Below, piece after piece: positions 19,399 to 28,188 of a DNA stretch of 64,000 nt. Each line of letters starts with the position of its first letter. Within the stretch, counting starts at the first letter, position 1. The translations under genes and the position numbers were made by a program. Under the pieces are notes generated by a model. The model did not search any database and had not been told where the DNA came from. It saw only the letters and a program-made list of their open reading frames with translations. The DNA is from Gemmataceae bacterium (GTDB lineage Bacteria; Planctomycetota; Planctomycetia; Gemmatales; Gemmataceae), in NCBI GenBank assembly GCA_019694755.1, contig JAIBBI010000003.1, positions 1-64,000 of the forward strand. The letters are read 5' to 3'.

Positions 19399-19962
19399 AT
19401 GCGCGGTCGCTCACTGATACTGATGGGAGCATTGGCCGGCGGCCTCGCCGCCGCCGACCCCGCGCCGCCGTCGGATTGGGTGTCGACGTTGCACGCCCGC
19501 CGGGCCCTGTGGAACGACCCGGCCCTCGCCGAGTTGAACATTGGCGTGCGTGTCCGCGAGGGCGTCGCGCTCGTGTTCGGGCCGGTGATGAACGAACAGC
19601 AGGCGGCCGAGGCTATTGCCCGCGTCCGCCTCGCGCCCGGCATCCATGACGTCGTGAATGAACTTTACGTCCTGCCCGCCAACGACCTGCTCCGCAAGCG
19701 GTTCGCCCCGCCGCCGAAGCCGCAGGCCGCGCTGACGGTCGCCCGGCCGCTGCCCATGCCCGCAGACCCGCTGGAAGAGGCGCGGCGCAGCGACCCGCGG
19801 TTTGCCCAGTTGCGGATCGTCGTCGATCGTGGTGTGGTGACGGTGTCAGGCCCCGCCGATGTGGCGGCGGAGTTTGCGGACCGGATTCGCCGGCTACCCG
19901 GCGTTGACCAGGTCCGCCGAGGTTCGGAGGCTCATTCCGCTGGCGCGGAACGCCGCCCATGA
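19399..19962 (+). CDS. Periplasmic BON-domain protein
   Basis: Start chosen at ATG 19399 (187 aa), with GGAG just upstream. A signal peptide (MRGRSLILMGALAGGLAAA) is followed by two BON-like domains: residues 35-85 (LNIGVRVREGVALVFGPV...GIHDVVNELYV) and 120-175 (LRIVVDRGVVTVSGPAD...LPGVDQV). BON domains bind membranes or polysaccharide in the envelope. Its last 69 bp overlap the end of ftsK on the other strand. Confidence 0.75.
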   Translation: MRGRSLILMGALAGGLAAADPAPPSDWVSTLHARRALWNDPALAELNIGVRVREGVALVFGPVMNEQQAAEAIARVRLAPGIHDVVNELYVLPANDLLRKRFAPPPKPQAALTVARPLPMPADPLEEARRSDPRFAQLRIVVDRGVVTVSGPADVAAEFADRIRRLPGVDQVRRGSEAHSAGAERRP

Positions 19963-22095
19963 TTCGCTGTCGTACAGGACTTCCCGGGCCTGGCTGCCCG
20001 CATAATTTCCCACGATGCCGTCCTCGGCCATGAAGTCTACGAGGCGGGCCGCCCGGCCGTAGCCGATGCCGAGCGCGCGTTGCAAAAGCGACACGCTGCC
20101 CCGGCCCTCGCGGACGACCACCTCGATCGCCTGCTCGTAGAGTTCGTCGCGGGCCCGCAACTGCTCGCGGAGCCCTGCGGCCGCGCTGCCGGCGTCCTTC
20201 GCGTCCGTTGACTTGAGTTGCACCAGCTCCGTGGCAAACTCCGGCTCGCACTCCAGGCAGTCGACCACCCGGGCGATCTCCGGGTCGCTGGCAAACGTTC
20301 CCTGGGCCCGGATGATCTGGCTCGTGCCCGGCTGCAGGAAGAGCATGTCGCCCTTGCCCAGCAGCTTGTCCGCGCCCATCTCGTCGAGGACGACCCGGCT
20401 GTCGGTCCGGCTTGCCACCTGGAAGCAGATGCGGGCCGGCAGGTTCGACTTGATGAGCCCGGTGATCACGTCCACCGTCGGCTTCTGCGTCGCCACGATC
20501 AGGTGAATGCCCGCGGCCCGCGACTTCTGGGCCAGCCGGATGATGTGGCCTTCCACTTCCTTCTTCATCGTCATCATCAGGTCGCTCATCTCGTCGATGA
20601 AGATGACAATGTAGGGCATCGGGAGGATCAGCTTCTGCCGTTCGTCCTCGTCGATCGGGTTGACCCGGCGGAAGATCTCGTCGTGCGACAACTCGTTGTA
20701 CGAAGCGATGCTGCGGACCCGCGCCCGCGAGAGCAGTTCGTACCGCTCTTCCATCTTGTCCACGGCCCAGGCCAGGATCGCCTCGGCCTTCTTCATGTCC
20801 TTCACGACCGGATGCATCAGGTGCGGGATCTTGCTGTATTCGCTCAACTCCAGCATCTTCGGGTCGATCATGACCATGCGCACCTCTTCAGGCGTGCGCG
20901 TCATCAGCATGCTGAGAATGACCGCGTTCATACACACCGACTTGCCGGTGCCCGTGCGACCGGCGATCAGCAAGTGGGGCATCTCGGCCAGGTCGTAGAT
21001 CAGCGGCCGGCCTTCGGAGTCTTTCCCGAGGAACAGCGGTAGCTTGGCTTTCGACGACAGAGCGGCCTCCGACGTGATCAGCTCCTTCAGCCGGACGACG
21101 GCCCGCTTCTCGTTCGGCACTTCAATGCCCACAGTGTTCTTGCCCGGGATCGGCGCGACAACACGGACGCTGTTGACCCGCAGGTTGAGCGCGAGGTCGT
21201 CGGCGAGATTCGTGACCTTGTTGAGCCGCAGGCCGGTCTCGAGGGCGACTTCGTACTGCGTGATGACCGGCCCCGTATGAATGCCGACGACGCGGACCGT
21301 CAGCCCGAAGTCGGCAAACGTCTTTTCGAGGAGTTGCGCCGTGTCGCGGAGCTTGGGGTCGTTTTCGGAATACGGGAAAGCCTGCGCCTCTTCGAGCAAC
21401 TCGACGGGCGGCAACTCGGCGGGGCGGGGCGGCTGAGCAGGAGCCGGGGTGACCGGCTTCGCGGCCTTGATCGGCAGTGGTTTTTCCTTCTTCTCCACGA
21501 CTTTGAACGGACGGGCGAATACGCCCTGCGCCGGCCGGGGCTTCCGCGGCAGGAACCGGCGGAGCCCGCGCACGAGGCGGACGAGCAGAAGCGTGATCCG
21601 ATGTGCCGGCCGGGTGACGATCCGGTCGGCCGCCAGCAGGATGCCGAGCAGCGTCATCGCGCCGACCACCACGGCCGCGCCCCAGTTGGTCAGGCGGTCG
21701 CCGAGCCAGACGGCGAGCCACGCGCCGACCGCGCCGCCGGGCCCGACGGCCCGGCCGGCGAGGGCGCGGGGCCCGAGCCAGGTCAGAAGGACGGTGGTGC
21801 AGGGGATGAGCAGCAGCCAGCCGGCCAGCCGGCGGGCCCAGACCATCCAACTGTGTCGGAGGAACATGAGCACGACGCAGATGAACCAACTGACGAGCAG
21901 CAGATACGTTGCCTGCCCGAGTGCCCCGAAGAGCGAGCGGGCCAGCCAGTCGCCGGTGGTGCCGAGGAGATTCCGCGACACGGCGACGTCGGGCTGGTAA
22001 CCCAGCACGGCGACCGTGACAACGCCGCCCAGCCCGAGCAGGCTGACGGCCGCGTAGTCGATGCGCTCACCCCAATTCGGACGGTGCGGGAGCAT
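19894..22095 (-). CDS. ftsK: DNA translocase FtsK
   Basis: A 733-residue FtsK/SpoIIIE protein. The N-terminus (residues 15-165) has about four transmembrane segments; a Pro/Lys-rich linker (185-235) leads to the motor. Walker A is GRTGTGKS at 379-386, Walker B is IVIFIDEMSDL near residue 495, and the C-terminal winged-helix gamma domain (GRGSVSLLQRALGIGYGRAARLVDFM) should read KOPS-type DNA sites. It pumps chromosome ends apart at division. In a phylum that generally lacks FtsZ, its membrane partner differs from that in E. coli. Confidence 0.95.
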   Translation of the reverse strand: MLPHRPNWGERIDYAAVSLLGLGGVVTVAVLGYQPDVAVSRNLLGTTGDWLARSLFGALGQATYLLLVSWFICVVLMFLRHSWMVWARRLAGWLLLIPCTTVLLTWLGPRALAGRAVGPGGAVGAWLAVWLGDRLTNWGAAVVVGAMTLLGILLAADRIVTRPAHRITLLLVRLVRGLRRFLPRKPRPAQGVFARPFKVVEKKEKPLPIKAAKPVTPAPAQPPRPAELPPVELLEEAQAFPYSENDPKLRDTAQLLEKTFADFGLTVRVVGIHTGPVITQYEVALETGLRLNKVTNLADDLALNLRVNSVRVVAPIPGKNTVGIEVPNEKRAVVRLKELITSEAALSSKAKLPLFLGKDSEGRPLIYDLAEMPHLLIAGRTGTGKSVCMNAVILSMLMTRTPEEVRMVMIDPKMLELSEYSKIPHLMHPVVKDMKKAEAILAWAVDKMEERYELLSRARVRSIASYNELSHDEIFRRVNPIDEDERQKLILPMPYIVIFIDEMSDLMMTMKKEVEGHIIRLAQKSRAAGIHLIVATQKPTVDVITGLIKSNLPARICFQVASRTDSRVVLDEMGADKLLGKGDMLFLQPGTSQIIRAQGTFASDPEIARVVDCLECEPEFATELVQLKSTDAKDAGSAAAGLREQLRARDELYEQAIEVVVREGRGSVSLLQRALGIGYGRAARLVDFMAEDGIVGNYAGSQAREVLYDSESWAAFRASGMSLRTSADLVNAG

Positions 22096-22247
22096 GGGCC
22101 CTCAAATGCGTCGACAGAAATCCGTAATCGTAGCATCGTCGAATGAGGCTCCGGTGTCGCCGGCAACTCGGGCCGGCGGAGTGCCGGCGGGGGATCGCCC
22201 GGCCATTCAACCCTTACCTCCGGCCGGGACGCTACAACGCATCCATT

Positions 22248-22703
22248 ATGTTACATGTCGCACTCTGGGAACCTGAAGTACCGCCGAACGCCGGGAATAT
22301 CGCCCGACTGTGTGCCGCGACCGGTGCGAGGTTGCACCTGATCGGCCGGCTCGGATTCCGCCTCGACGACAAGCACCTGAAGCGGGCCGGGCTGGACTAC
22401 TGGCCGGCAGTCGACCTTGCCGTGCATGCGGGTTGGGACGACTTTCTGGTCGCGGTGCCGGGCAGCCGGATCGTGTGCCTGTCGTCGAAGGTAGCCCGCC
22501 GGTACACGGAAGTGAGCTATCAGGACGACGACGTGCTGCTGTTCGGCAGCGAATCGAAAGGCCTTCCGCCGGGGATTCTCGAGAAATATGCCGAGTCGGC
22601 CGTGACGATCCCGATGCCCGCGGGGAAGGTGCGGAGCTTGAACCTGGCCACGTCCGTGGGCATCGTGCTGTACGAGGCCCTGCGCCAACGGAACGGCTGG
22701 TAA
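22248..22703 (+). CDS. trmL: tRNA (cytidine/uridine-34 2'-O)-methyltransferase TrmL
   Basis: A 151-residue SPOUT methyltransferase. Motifs match TrmL: PEVPPNAGNIARLCAATG at the N-terminus, LLFGSESKGLP near residue 100, and IPMPAGKVRSLNLATSVGI near 120, which forms the trefoil-knot SAM site. It modifies the wobble ribose of tRNA-Leu isoacceptors in known cases. The start at ATG 22248 matches the family length. It may form a short operon with the next two small genes. Confidence 0.93.
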   Translation: MLHVALWEPEVPPNAGNIARLCAATGARLHLIGRLGFRLDDKHLKRAGLDYWPAVDLAVHAGWDDFLVAVPGSRIVCLSSKVARRYTEVSYQDDDVLLFGSESKGLPPGILEKYAESAVTIPMPAGKVRSLNLATSVGIVLYEALRQRNGW

Positions 22704-22777
22704 AGCCGGACCCCGGAGTTGTCGGCCGGGCGGGAACTCGCGCAGGTCCGGCCGCGGCCCGGCCGATCTAGGCCAGT

Positions 22778-23089
22778 ATGAGCCATCCCGATCCTGTCGT
22801 GTTGCCGCTGCCCAGCGTCGAAGCGATCCGCGACCACGTCCGACAGGTCTTGTGTGACCGCGACCGTCTGGATGCGACTCAAGTGGAATTGCGCCAGGCC
22901 AAGCTCACACGCCGGGGCAAGGCGTGCGGCCTGATGTTTCAGGTGAATGGTCCGCGCCTGCTGAAGACGTATGCGGTGTGGGCCGGCGACGAGGACCGCA
23001 TCCTCTTTTACGAGTCCACCGGATCGCGGTTCGCGGAGACGAAGGTGATCGACGGCCCGGAACCCGCGGCCCTCGAACGCGCCGCCTGA
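22778..23089 (+). CDS. Small conserved hypothetical protein (103 aa)
   Basis: A compact soluble protein, MSHPDPVVLPLPSVEAIRDH at the start, with strong high-GC codon use. The middle (GLMFQVNGPRLLKTYAVWAG, then RILFYESTGSRF) suggests a small alpha/beta fold. I do not recognise the family. It lies 74 bp after trmL and 19 bp before a tiny membrane protein gene on the same strand. Confidence 0.65.
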   Translation: MSHPDPVVLPLPSVEAIRDHVRQVLCDRDRLDATQVELRQAKLTRRGKACGLMFQVNGPRLLKTYAVWAGDEDRILFYESTGSRFAETKVIDGPEPAALERAA

Positions 23090-23108
23090 CGGCGGGGGAT
23101 TCGCGACC

Positions 23109-23249
23109 ATGCAGAACACCGGTTTTGCCCTGTGCCTGATCGCCGGCATCGCGTGCTACGTCACGGGCCTCGGCGGCAGTACGCTGGCGTTCATCCTGAT
23201 GGGCGTCGGCGCATTGGGCCTGGTCGTCAGCGCATTCGGGCGGAAGTAG
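23109..23249 (+). CDS. 46-residue membrane protein
   Basis: A very short frame from ATG 23109 to TAG 23247-23249. The protein is almost wholly hydrophobic (TGFALCLIAGIACYVTGLGG, then FILMGVGALGLVVSAF) and ends in GRK, giving a two-helix hairpin or one long transmembrane span with a positive tail. It sits 19 bp after the preceding gene and ends 26 bp before the first REP element. The function is unknown. Confidence 0.6.
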   Translation: MQNTGFALCLIAGIACYVTGLGGSTLAFILMGVGALGLVVSAFGRK

Positions 23250-23275
23250 TCAGGGACATCGTGGTCGTGCATTTC

Positions 23276-23509
23276 GTAGCCGTATTCGCCAGAATACGGC
23301 CTGTCGTTGGCGATGACGTTCCTCGCGGGTCCATCGGCATTCTGGCGAATGCCGCTACGGGGGTAGCGCGAGCGCCGACGTGATCGCATTTCGTAGCCGT
23401 GGCGACGACGCCTTTCGCGGGTTCGTCGGCATTCTGGCGAATGCCGCTACGGGGGTAGCGCGAGCGCCGACGTGATCGCATTTCGTAGCCGTATTCGCCA
23501 GAATACGGC
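23276..23509. repeat. REP/BIME-like palindrome array (three units)
   Basis: REP type A is a GTAG foot, then stem CCGTATTC, loop GCCA, stem GAATACGG; type B is a GTAG foot, then CGGCATTC, GCCA, GAATGCCG. Type A occurs at 23276-23300 and 23485-23509. Type B occurs in the inverse orientation at 23335-23357 and 23427-23450. At 23393-23400 only the GTAG foot and first stem bases of a type A copy remain. A shared linker of about 33 bp follows each type B copy. Paired opposite REPs form BIME-like units, a structure known to be mobilised by REP-associated tyrosine transposases (RAYT) encoded elsewhere. Confidence 0.85.
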
Positions 23510-23558
23510 TGTGGCCATACGGCTTACTTGGGTTAGTTCGTCGTGGGGGACGTGGCGA

Positions 23559-23987
23559 ATGACTAGGATTGTCGGCACGACGGCATTGCTGCTAGGGGCT
23601 TTGACCGGTTGTTCGTCTCGCGCGCCCTCCGCGGCGGCCAGTGGTTTGGTAGCGACGGTCTCGCCCGGTCCGCGGCCGAACTTTGTTTCAGTCGAGTATC
23701 GGAACGGAACCGCCAAGGACGTGGTCGTCAGTGAACAGGTATTGGCGACGAACTGCCTCGCCCTTGAAGTGTTTGATCTGAACGGTCGGGTAGTACCTCC
23801 AGTGCCCCCATCGCCGCCGTGGACTCAGGACACGGGTGTCCGCATCCCAGCCGGCGGATCCCATCGCGTGGAGTACGACCTCCACATGTTTAGTCCTCCG
23901 CTGGAGTCTGGCCGATATCGGGTTCGAGTGAGGATTAAGGGGTGGACGCGCGAACCGATCGAGTGCGCGATTAACGCGGGTAGTTAG
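23559..23987 (+). CDS. Putative lipoprotein
   Basis: Start chosen at ATG 23559, with GGGGGA upstream; the longer open frame would begin inside a REP element. The signal MTRIVGTTALLLGALTGCSS ends in an L-T-G-C lipobox, so Cys18 is the likely lipidated residue. The 120-residue mature part looks like an immunoglobulin-like beta sandwich (FVSVEYRNGTAKDVVVSEQV, then RIPAGGSHRVEYDL). No family is recognised. It is flanked by REP elements on both sides. Confidence 0.7.
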   Translation: MTRIVGTTALLLGALTGCSSRAPSAAASGLVATVSPGPRPNFVSVEYRNGTAKDVVVSEQVLATNCLALEVFDLNGRVVPPVPPSPPWTQDTGVRIPAGGSHRVEYDLHMFSPPLESGRYRVRVRIKGWTREPIECAINAGS

Positions 23988-24039
23988 CTTTGCAGTCCAA
24001 ACTATTTTTCCGCGGCGTCGAAGCCTCTCGCGGGTCCAC

Positions 24040-24122
24040 CGGCATTCTGGCGAATGCCGCTACGGGGGTAGCGCGAGCGCCGACGTGATCGCATTTCGTA
24101 GCCGTATCCGCCAGAATACGGC
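24040..24122. repeat. REP pair, type B then type A
   Basis: A type B palindrome (24040-24063) is followed by the same 33-bp linker seen at 23358 and 23451, and by a type A palindrome (24098-24122) with one mismatch in its left stem (CCGTATCC). The order is the same as in the tandem array at 23276-23509, so it looks like part of one array unit, now separated from the array by the lipoprotein gene. Confidence 0.8.
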
Positions 24123-24134
24123 AGAGGTCGTTCG

Positions 24135-25031
24135 ATGCACTTGTTTTACGACGAGCGAGACGCCAGATACCACGAGGCTCACGGCAGCCAGATTCTCTAT
24201 TGGCTTGATGAACTGGGCGCGAAGCCATTAAAGGACGCCCTACGGGGCGATGTCGGGTTCCTGTTCACTGGCGCTCGAACTATCGATGACTATCGGCAGC
24301 TTGTCGCCGGCACGCCTGATTTGCGTGACACGGCCGAGGAACGCGAAGTCCTGTTGACGCTTGATACGGTGCTCGACGCGCTCTCGCGAGCGTCTGTCCA
24401 GATTCCAACGCCCAAAACGTGGCGATTGCCGTTGGACGAACCGTTGCCGAAGGATCTGGCTTTTCCGTTATTCGTCCGGACAGCACATTCTTCGTGGAAG
24501 TTGGGGAGCAAAATCTCTCGTGTCCGGTCGGCCAAGGAACTAGAGTCGGAAGCAGCCGAATTGCGGCGTGCCATGGGATGGAACGCATTGATCCTCGCCC
24601 GCGCCTGGCACGAGTTCGCGCCCGCCGGCGAGAGCATGTATGGACCGGTCGCGCAGGAGGTTCGAGTCTGGATCGTGGATCAGGTCCCCTTCGCCTGGTC
24701 ATTTCATTACTTGAATGTCGTTCGAGAACCGCACGGGTTCCCTCCGCATGGCGACGACTTGCGTGCTATTGCCGGGATGGCCCGTGATGTCGGGCGTGCA
24801 TTTCACTCCCGACTCGTGGCCGCCGACTTCGCACGTCAGACGAATGGCGACTGGATTTTCGTCGAGGCTGGCCCGGGTAGTTGCGCGGGGACCGCACACG
24901 AAGCGGTATTCAAGGCTGTTGCGTCCCGCCTACGCGGCGAGGAATCGACCTTTCGATCTGACGCAGTTGGCGGCATCTTCGAAGCATCGTCGGCGGATGG
25001 GCTGGTTCGACCTGAATCCAACAAAGTGTAG
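24135..25031 (+). CDS. ATP-grasp (DUF4343-like) protein
   Basis: A 298-residue protein. Residues 100-265 have the layout of a small ATP-grasp ligase: PLFVRTAHSSWKLGSK (phosphate-binding strand and Lys), then VWIVDQVPFAWSFHY, and a C-terminal metal-site segment GDWIFVEAGPGSCAG. DUF4343-type proteins of this kind are common in accessory regions and join an acid to an amine; the substrate is unknown. The TAG stop at 25029-25031 lies inside the GTAG foot of a REP element, so the C-terminus may be set by that insertion. Confidence 0.6.
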   Translation: MHLFYDERDARYHEAHGSQILYWLDELGAKPLKDALRGDVGFLFTGARTIDDYRQLVAGTPDLRDTAEEREVLLTLDTVLDALSRASVQIPTPKTWRLPLDEPLPKDLAFPLFVRTAHSSWKLGSKISRVRSAKELESEAAELRRAMGWNALILARAWHEFAPAGESMYGPVAQEVRVWIVDQVPFAWSFHYLNVVREPHGFPPHGDDLRAIAGMARDVGRAFHSRLVAADFARQTNGDWIFVEAGPGSCAGTAHEAVFKAVASRLRGEESTFRSDAVGGIFEASSADGLVRPESNKV

Positions 25032-25105
25032 CCGTATTCGCCAGAATACGGCCGTGGCGACGACGCCGCTCGCGGGTCCATCGGCATTCTGGCGAATGCC
25101 ACTGC
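25028..25105. repeat. REP pair overlapping a stop codon
   Basis: The type A palindrome 25028-25052 is perfect, and its GTAG foot supplies the stop of the ATP-grasp gene. A degenerate type B partner in the opposite orientation follows at 25082-25105, with its foot changed. Beyond it, 25106-25385 holds no supported gene. Confidence 0.8.
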
Positions 25106-25385
25106 CGAAGTTGGAAACTTGAGCACCGAGTGGCGTCGATTTGGCAGGACATAGTTTAGATGTCACTGATTCAAAACAAAGTAAATCAGTGGATTCTCGG
25201 TGGCACCCGACGAGCCATGCCCGGCATGGGGTGCCATTGATGTCCGAGTTCGCGAGTTGTACGGGAACCGGGAACCGTGACATTGGGGTAGCATTGTCAG
25301 GCACATGGTTGGCGGTGCGGGCCCACTTGACGGGATCAGCGCGTACCAGTTTCTGGACAACGGTATGCCGCACGTGCGATTACGT

Positions 25386-25834
25386 TCAAATGGAAACTCC
25401 TCGCTTTGTTGCGACAAGGACGATGTCGGAGGCGTGAGCAGTCGATTCGGCTTTGAAATCAGGTTTCGAAGAGCCGCTACATGGCCGCTTGCAGAGGGAC
25501 CGCCTTGGGTACTCAACCTGTTCAAAAACTTGTCCCGGTAGGTCTTCGAATCCCTCCGATGGTTCGAGCAGTCCCATTGGTTGCCTACCAACGGCCCCAT
25601 TCAGGCAGACGAGGACCCGACCTTTCTCCCAGGTTTGGCTTTCGTGCTGGATTTCGTCCTTTCCCCAATCGATACGCTGCACGACCGAGTTGAGTGTGTT
25701 CAGGCGATCGGGATAATGACCGTCGAACCGGAGCGACCACGGACCATGGCAATGTTTGCGAGCGAGTGATCAATGATCGGAGAAAGGACAATGCGTTGTT
25801 GATCACGGACTTGGAATGTCAACAACCTGTACAT
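25386..25834 (-). pseudogene. Possible frameshifted hypothetical gene
   Basis: On the minus strand a start at 25834 gives MYRLLTFQVRDQQRIVL, leading to DHSLANIAMV near 25745. A one-base shift there joins a second protein-like frame (WSLRFDGHYPDRLNTLN, then VQRIDWGKDEIQHESQTWEK) that runs to 25386. Each half alone is too short and lacks a start or a sensible end. This suggests one gene broken by a frameshift. No family is recognised and the call is tentative. Confidence 0.35.
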
Positions 25835-25926
25835 GATCGGGCTGTCATGTAAGCTAGTCGTGACCGAAGGCTGTTGCATGGCACATTTTGATGGTGTGTG
25901 CCAGGTTTTTTTCGGGGGAAGAACCC

Positions 25927-26448
25927 ATGCGGTATCTGCAAATCGTGCTCGGATTCGCGGTGTCGGTCTGCCTCCTACCGGCATTGGTGATTGCCGACGA
26001 CAAAGACAAAGGAAAAGTGAGGAAAACAGAGTCGGCCCCGGATTTGGTGTTTGTGCCCGAAAACGACAAGGAAATGAATGCCGCGATGGAGAAGGCGCGG
26101 AAGAGCATCGACGAGTTCGGGAAGGTGTTTCAGGAACGTAAGAAAGAGCATTCCGATTTTGGTGTCAAAGTCGCTATTCGCGACGGGAAGAAGGTGGAAC
26201 ATTTCTGGGTCCAGATATCGAAATTCGACGGGAAGCAGTTTGCTGGAAAGATCAGCAACGATCCGCAGATCGTTAAGACTGTTCAAGCGGGAAACAAGAT
26301 CTCCGTGGACAAGGACAAGATCAGTGACTGGATGTACGTCGAAAACAAGAAACTCGTTGGCGGCTTTACCGTTCGCGTGTTAAGGGACCGGCTCTCCCCG
26401 GCGGAACGAAAGGCGCTGGACAGGTCCGTCCCATACAAGATCGAGTAA
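25927..26448 (+). CDS. Secreted DUF2314 protein
   Basis: Start chosen at ATG 25927 with GGGGGAAG upstream. A signal peptide (MRYLQIVLGFAVSVCLLPALVIA) precedes a lysine-rich segment, then a DUF2314-like domain at residues 80-165: FGVKVAIRDG, EHFWVQISKFDGKQFAG, ISDWMYVEN, GGFTVRVLRD. The domain is widespread and its function is unknown (YegJ group). The mature protein should be periplasmic; total length 173 residues. Confidence 0.8.
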   Translation: MRYLQIVLGFAVSVCLLPALVIADDKDKGKVRKTESAPDLVFVPENDKEMNAAMEKARKSIDEFGKVFQERKKEHSDFGVKVAIRDGKKVEHFWVQISKFDGKQFAGKISNDPQIVKTVQAGNKISVDKDKISDWMYVENKKLVGGFTVRVLRDRLSPAERKALDRSVPYKIE

Positions 26449-26587
26449 TCGCCTGTAACGCGGGAGCGCCCGCCGTGCCCGGCCGGAAATGGGATTTGAT
26501 GGATGGGCCCGGCGACTCTATCTTGGCGACCGCCATTGTCGAAACAGTCTCAACGCACCGGCCAAGCTTCCAAGTGCCTACTGGTTC

Positions 26588-27331
26588 ATGGCGATGCCCA
26601 TTCAATTCACATGCGACTGCGGCAGGAAACTGCTCGCGAAAGATGAACTCGCGGGCAAACGTGTCAAGTGCCCCCAATGTGGGAATGCCCTGGCCATTCC
26701 CGGAGGACAAGGCACTCCCGGCCCGATATCGAAAAAGCCGCAACCGAGGCAGATCGCGTTTCTCGAGATCCGCCGAATCGAAACGAAAGCGGCGATGCTC
26801 CGTAAAGCCAACATCGTCGTGGACGGTGAGACGGTCGGGGCGGTCGACAATGGCGATACGCAAGCGTTTGAAGTGCCTGTCGGGCATCACACAGTCAAGG
26901 TGACACTTGGTTCCCACGCCAGCGACGAGTACGACGTTGACCTGAAGGCGGGCGAGTCGGCAGATTTCGAATTGGAAATCAAATCGCGAATGATCGACCT
27001 TGACCTCGAACTGCGTTGCATTAATCGGCCGTCCAGAGATGCAGTGCGGAAGAGTAAAGCCAGTTTGAAAGCTCGCAAATCAAAGGGCGGTACTTTGCCG
27101 GTTTGGTCTTATGCCTTCATCTGCGCTTGCGGCCTGATTCCCGTGCTGACCCTCGGCGGCGCAATCCCGATGGGAATCGGAGTTGGCGGTATCTGTGGAT
27201 GTATGGGCATTGCTCGAAAGCCCTCGATGTCCACAGGAAGCAAAGTGGCGGCGTGTGTCGGCATTACTATCGGGTGCTGGGTGGTATTCGTCGGCTTCCT
27301 TGTTGCTTTCGTGATGCTGACGAATCGCTAG
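26588..27331 (+). CDS. Zinc-ribbon membrane protein
   Basis: Start at ATG 26588 (MAMPIQFTC), with 26594 as an in-frame alternative. The N-terminal zinc ribbon has two Cys pairs (CDCGRKLLAKDELAGKRVKC, then PQCG), a form very common in planctomycete proteins. A beta-rich domain follows (residues 55-140; IVVDGETVGAVDNGDTQAF, VPVGHHTVKV), resembling carrier-type PEGA-like repeats. The last 75 residues hold two or three transmembrane segments. It is probably an inner-membrane protein with its ribbon in the cytoplasm. Confidence 0.75.
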   Translation: MAMPIQFTCDCGRKLLAKDELAGKRVKCPQCGNALAIPGGQGTPGPISKKPQPRQIAFLEIRRIETKAAMLRKANIVVDGETVGAVDNGDTQAFEVPVGHHTVKVTLGSHASDEYDVDLKAGESADFELEIKSRMIDLDLELRCINRPSRDAVRKSKASLKARKSKGGTLPVWSYAFICACGLIPVLTLGGAIPMGIGVGGICGCMGIARKPSMSTGSKVAACVGITIGCWVVFVGFLVAFVMLTNR

Positions 27332-27448
27332 CGTTTGGTCGTGCTGCGGTCATTAACAGTATCCCGATGATGCATTCGCGTCTCGATAGCGGTTGTGGCC
27401 CGTACACGGGCAGTCCGTGGCGACGCCCCCCGCGGGTCTAACGATGTC

Positions 27449-27641
27449 GTAGCCGTATTCGCCAGAATACGGCCGAGGCGGTGACGCTTCTCGCGGGTCC
27501 GTCGGCATTCTGGCGAATGCCGCTACGGGGAGAGATGTCGTAGCCGTATTCGCCAGAATACGGCCGTGGCGTCGATGCTTCTCGCGGTTCCATCGGCATT
27601 CTGGCGAATGCCGCTACGGGCGGAAGGGCGAATGCCGCTAC
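27449..27641. repeat. REP/BIME-like array (two full pairs and a partial copy)
   Basis: Pairs of type A then inverted type B lie at 27449-27473/27503-27526 and 27540-27564/27594-27617, with a partial type B at 27627-27641. Stems and loops are perfect. The spacers between A and B (about 30 bp) are similar in both units (CTTCTCGCGG). The array fills most of the gap 27332-27718 between the zinc-ribbon and TerB-like genes; the rest of the gap shows no gene. Confidence 0.85.
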
Positions 27642-27718
27642 GGGGACAGAGGTAACCCTCTCCGTTTTGCGATCGGCGGTTTTTCAAGCTATTATCCCGA
27701 TAGTCGAGGAACCGACCC

Positions 27719-28105
27719 ATGAGCAAGCTCCGCGAATTGCAGCATGAGATTCTGGTCGAGGGTGTCGACCTCCAGATCGACGCAGCCGATTGGGCCCGCA
27801 TCCGCGAGTTGCTGCCCAGCGAAGCCGCCCCGTCGCACGACGACCTTCAGGTCCTTCTCGAGATGCGGAACGAGGCGAAGTCGGTCTGCCGGGAGTTCGA
27901 CGCCTACTTCTTCCCGGCCTTCAAGTCCCACATTCTCGCCGACGGGCAGATCTCCAACGTTGAGCGGTTCGAGTTACTGCGATTGCTGTACGGCGGCGAC
28001 GGCGTCGACGAGCCCAAGCGGCGGTTTCTCAAGGAACTCCGGGCCGGCCTCCGCCAGCCGTCGCCCGAGTTCGACGCGATGTATCAACAAGCCATGCGCG
28101 ACTGA
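27719..28105 (+). CDS. TerB-like small helical protein
   Basis: A 128-residue protein with ATG 27719. The segment FDAYFFPAFKSHILADGQIS followed by VERFELLRLLYGGDGVDEPK resembles TerB-like/tellurite-resistance helical domains, which carry an Asp-rich turn. It is probably cytoplasmic. The similarity is at pattern level only and no tellurium genes are nearby. The codon use is typical of the genome. Confidence 0.6.
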   Translation: MSKLRELQHEILVEGVDLQIDAADWARIRELLPSEAAPSHDDLQVLLEMRNEAKSVCREFDAYFFPAFKSHILADGQISNVERFELLRLLYGGDGVDEPKRRFLKELRAGLRQPSPEFDAMYQQAMRD

Positions 28106-28188
28106 GTGGGGCAGACTGACCGGACCTGGGCCGAGGCGGTATCACTTCTTCGGGAGTCGCCGCGGCAAGTTAACCCGTGCCTTTCGCA

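Noticed and set aside
25535-25565. GGTCTTCGAATCCCTCC resembling a tRNA T-arm
   Set aside because: The flanking stem does not pair and no anticodon or acceptor arm is present.
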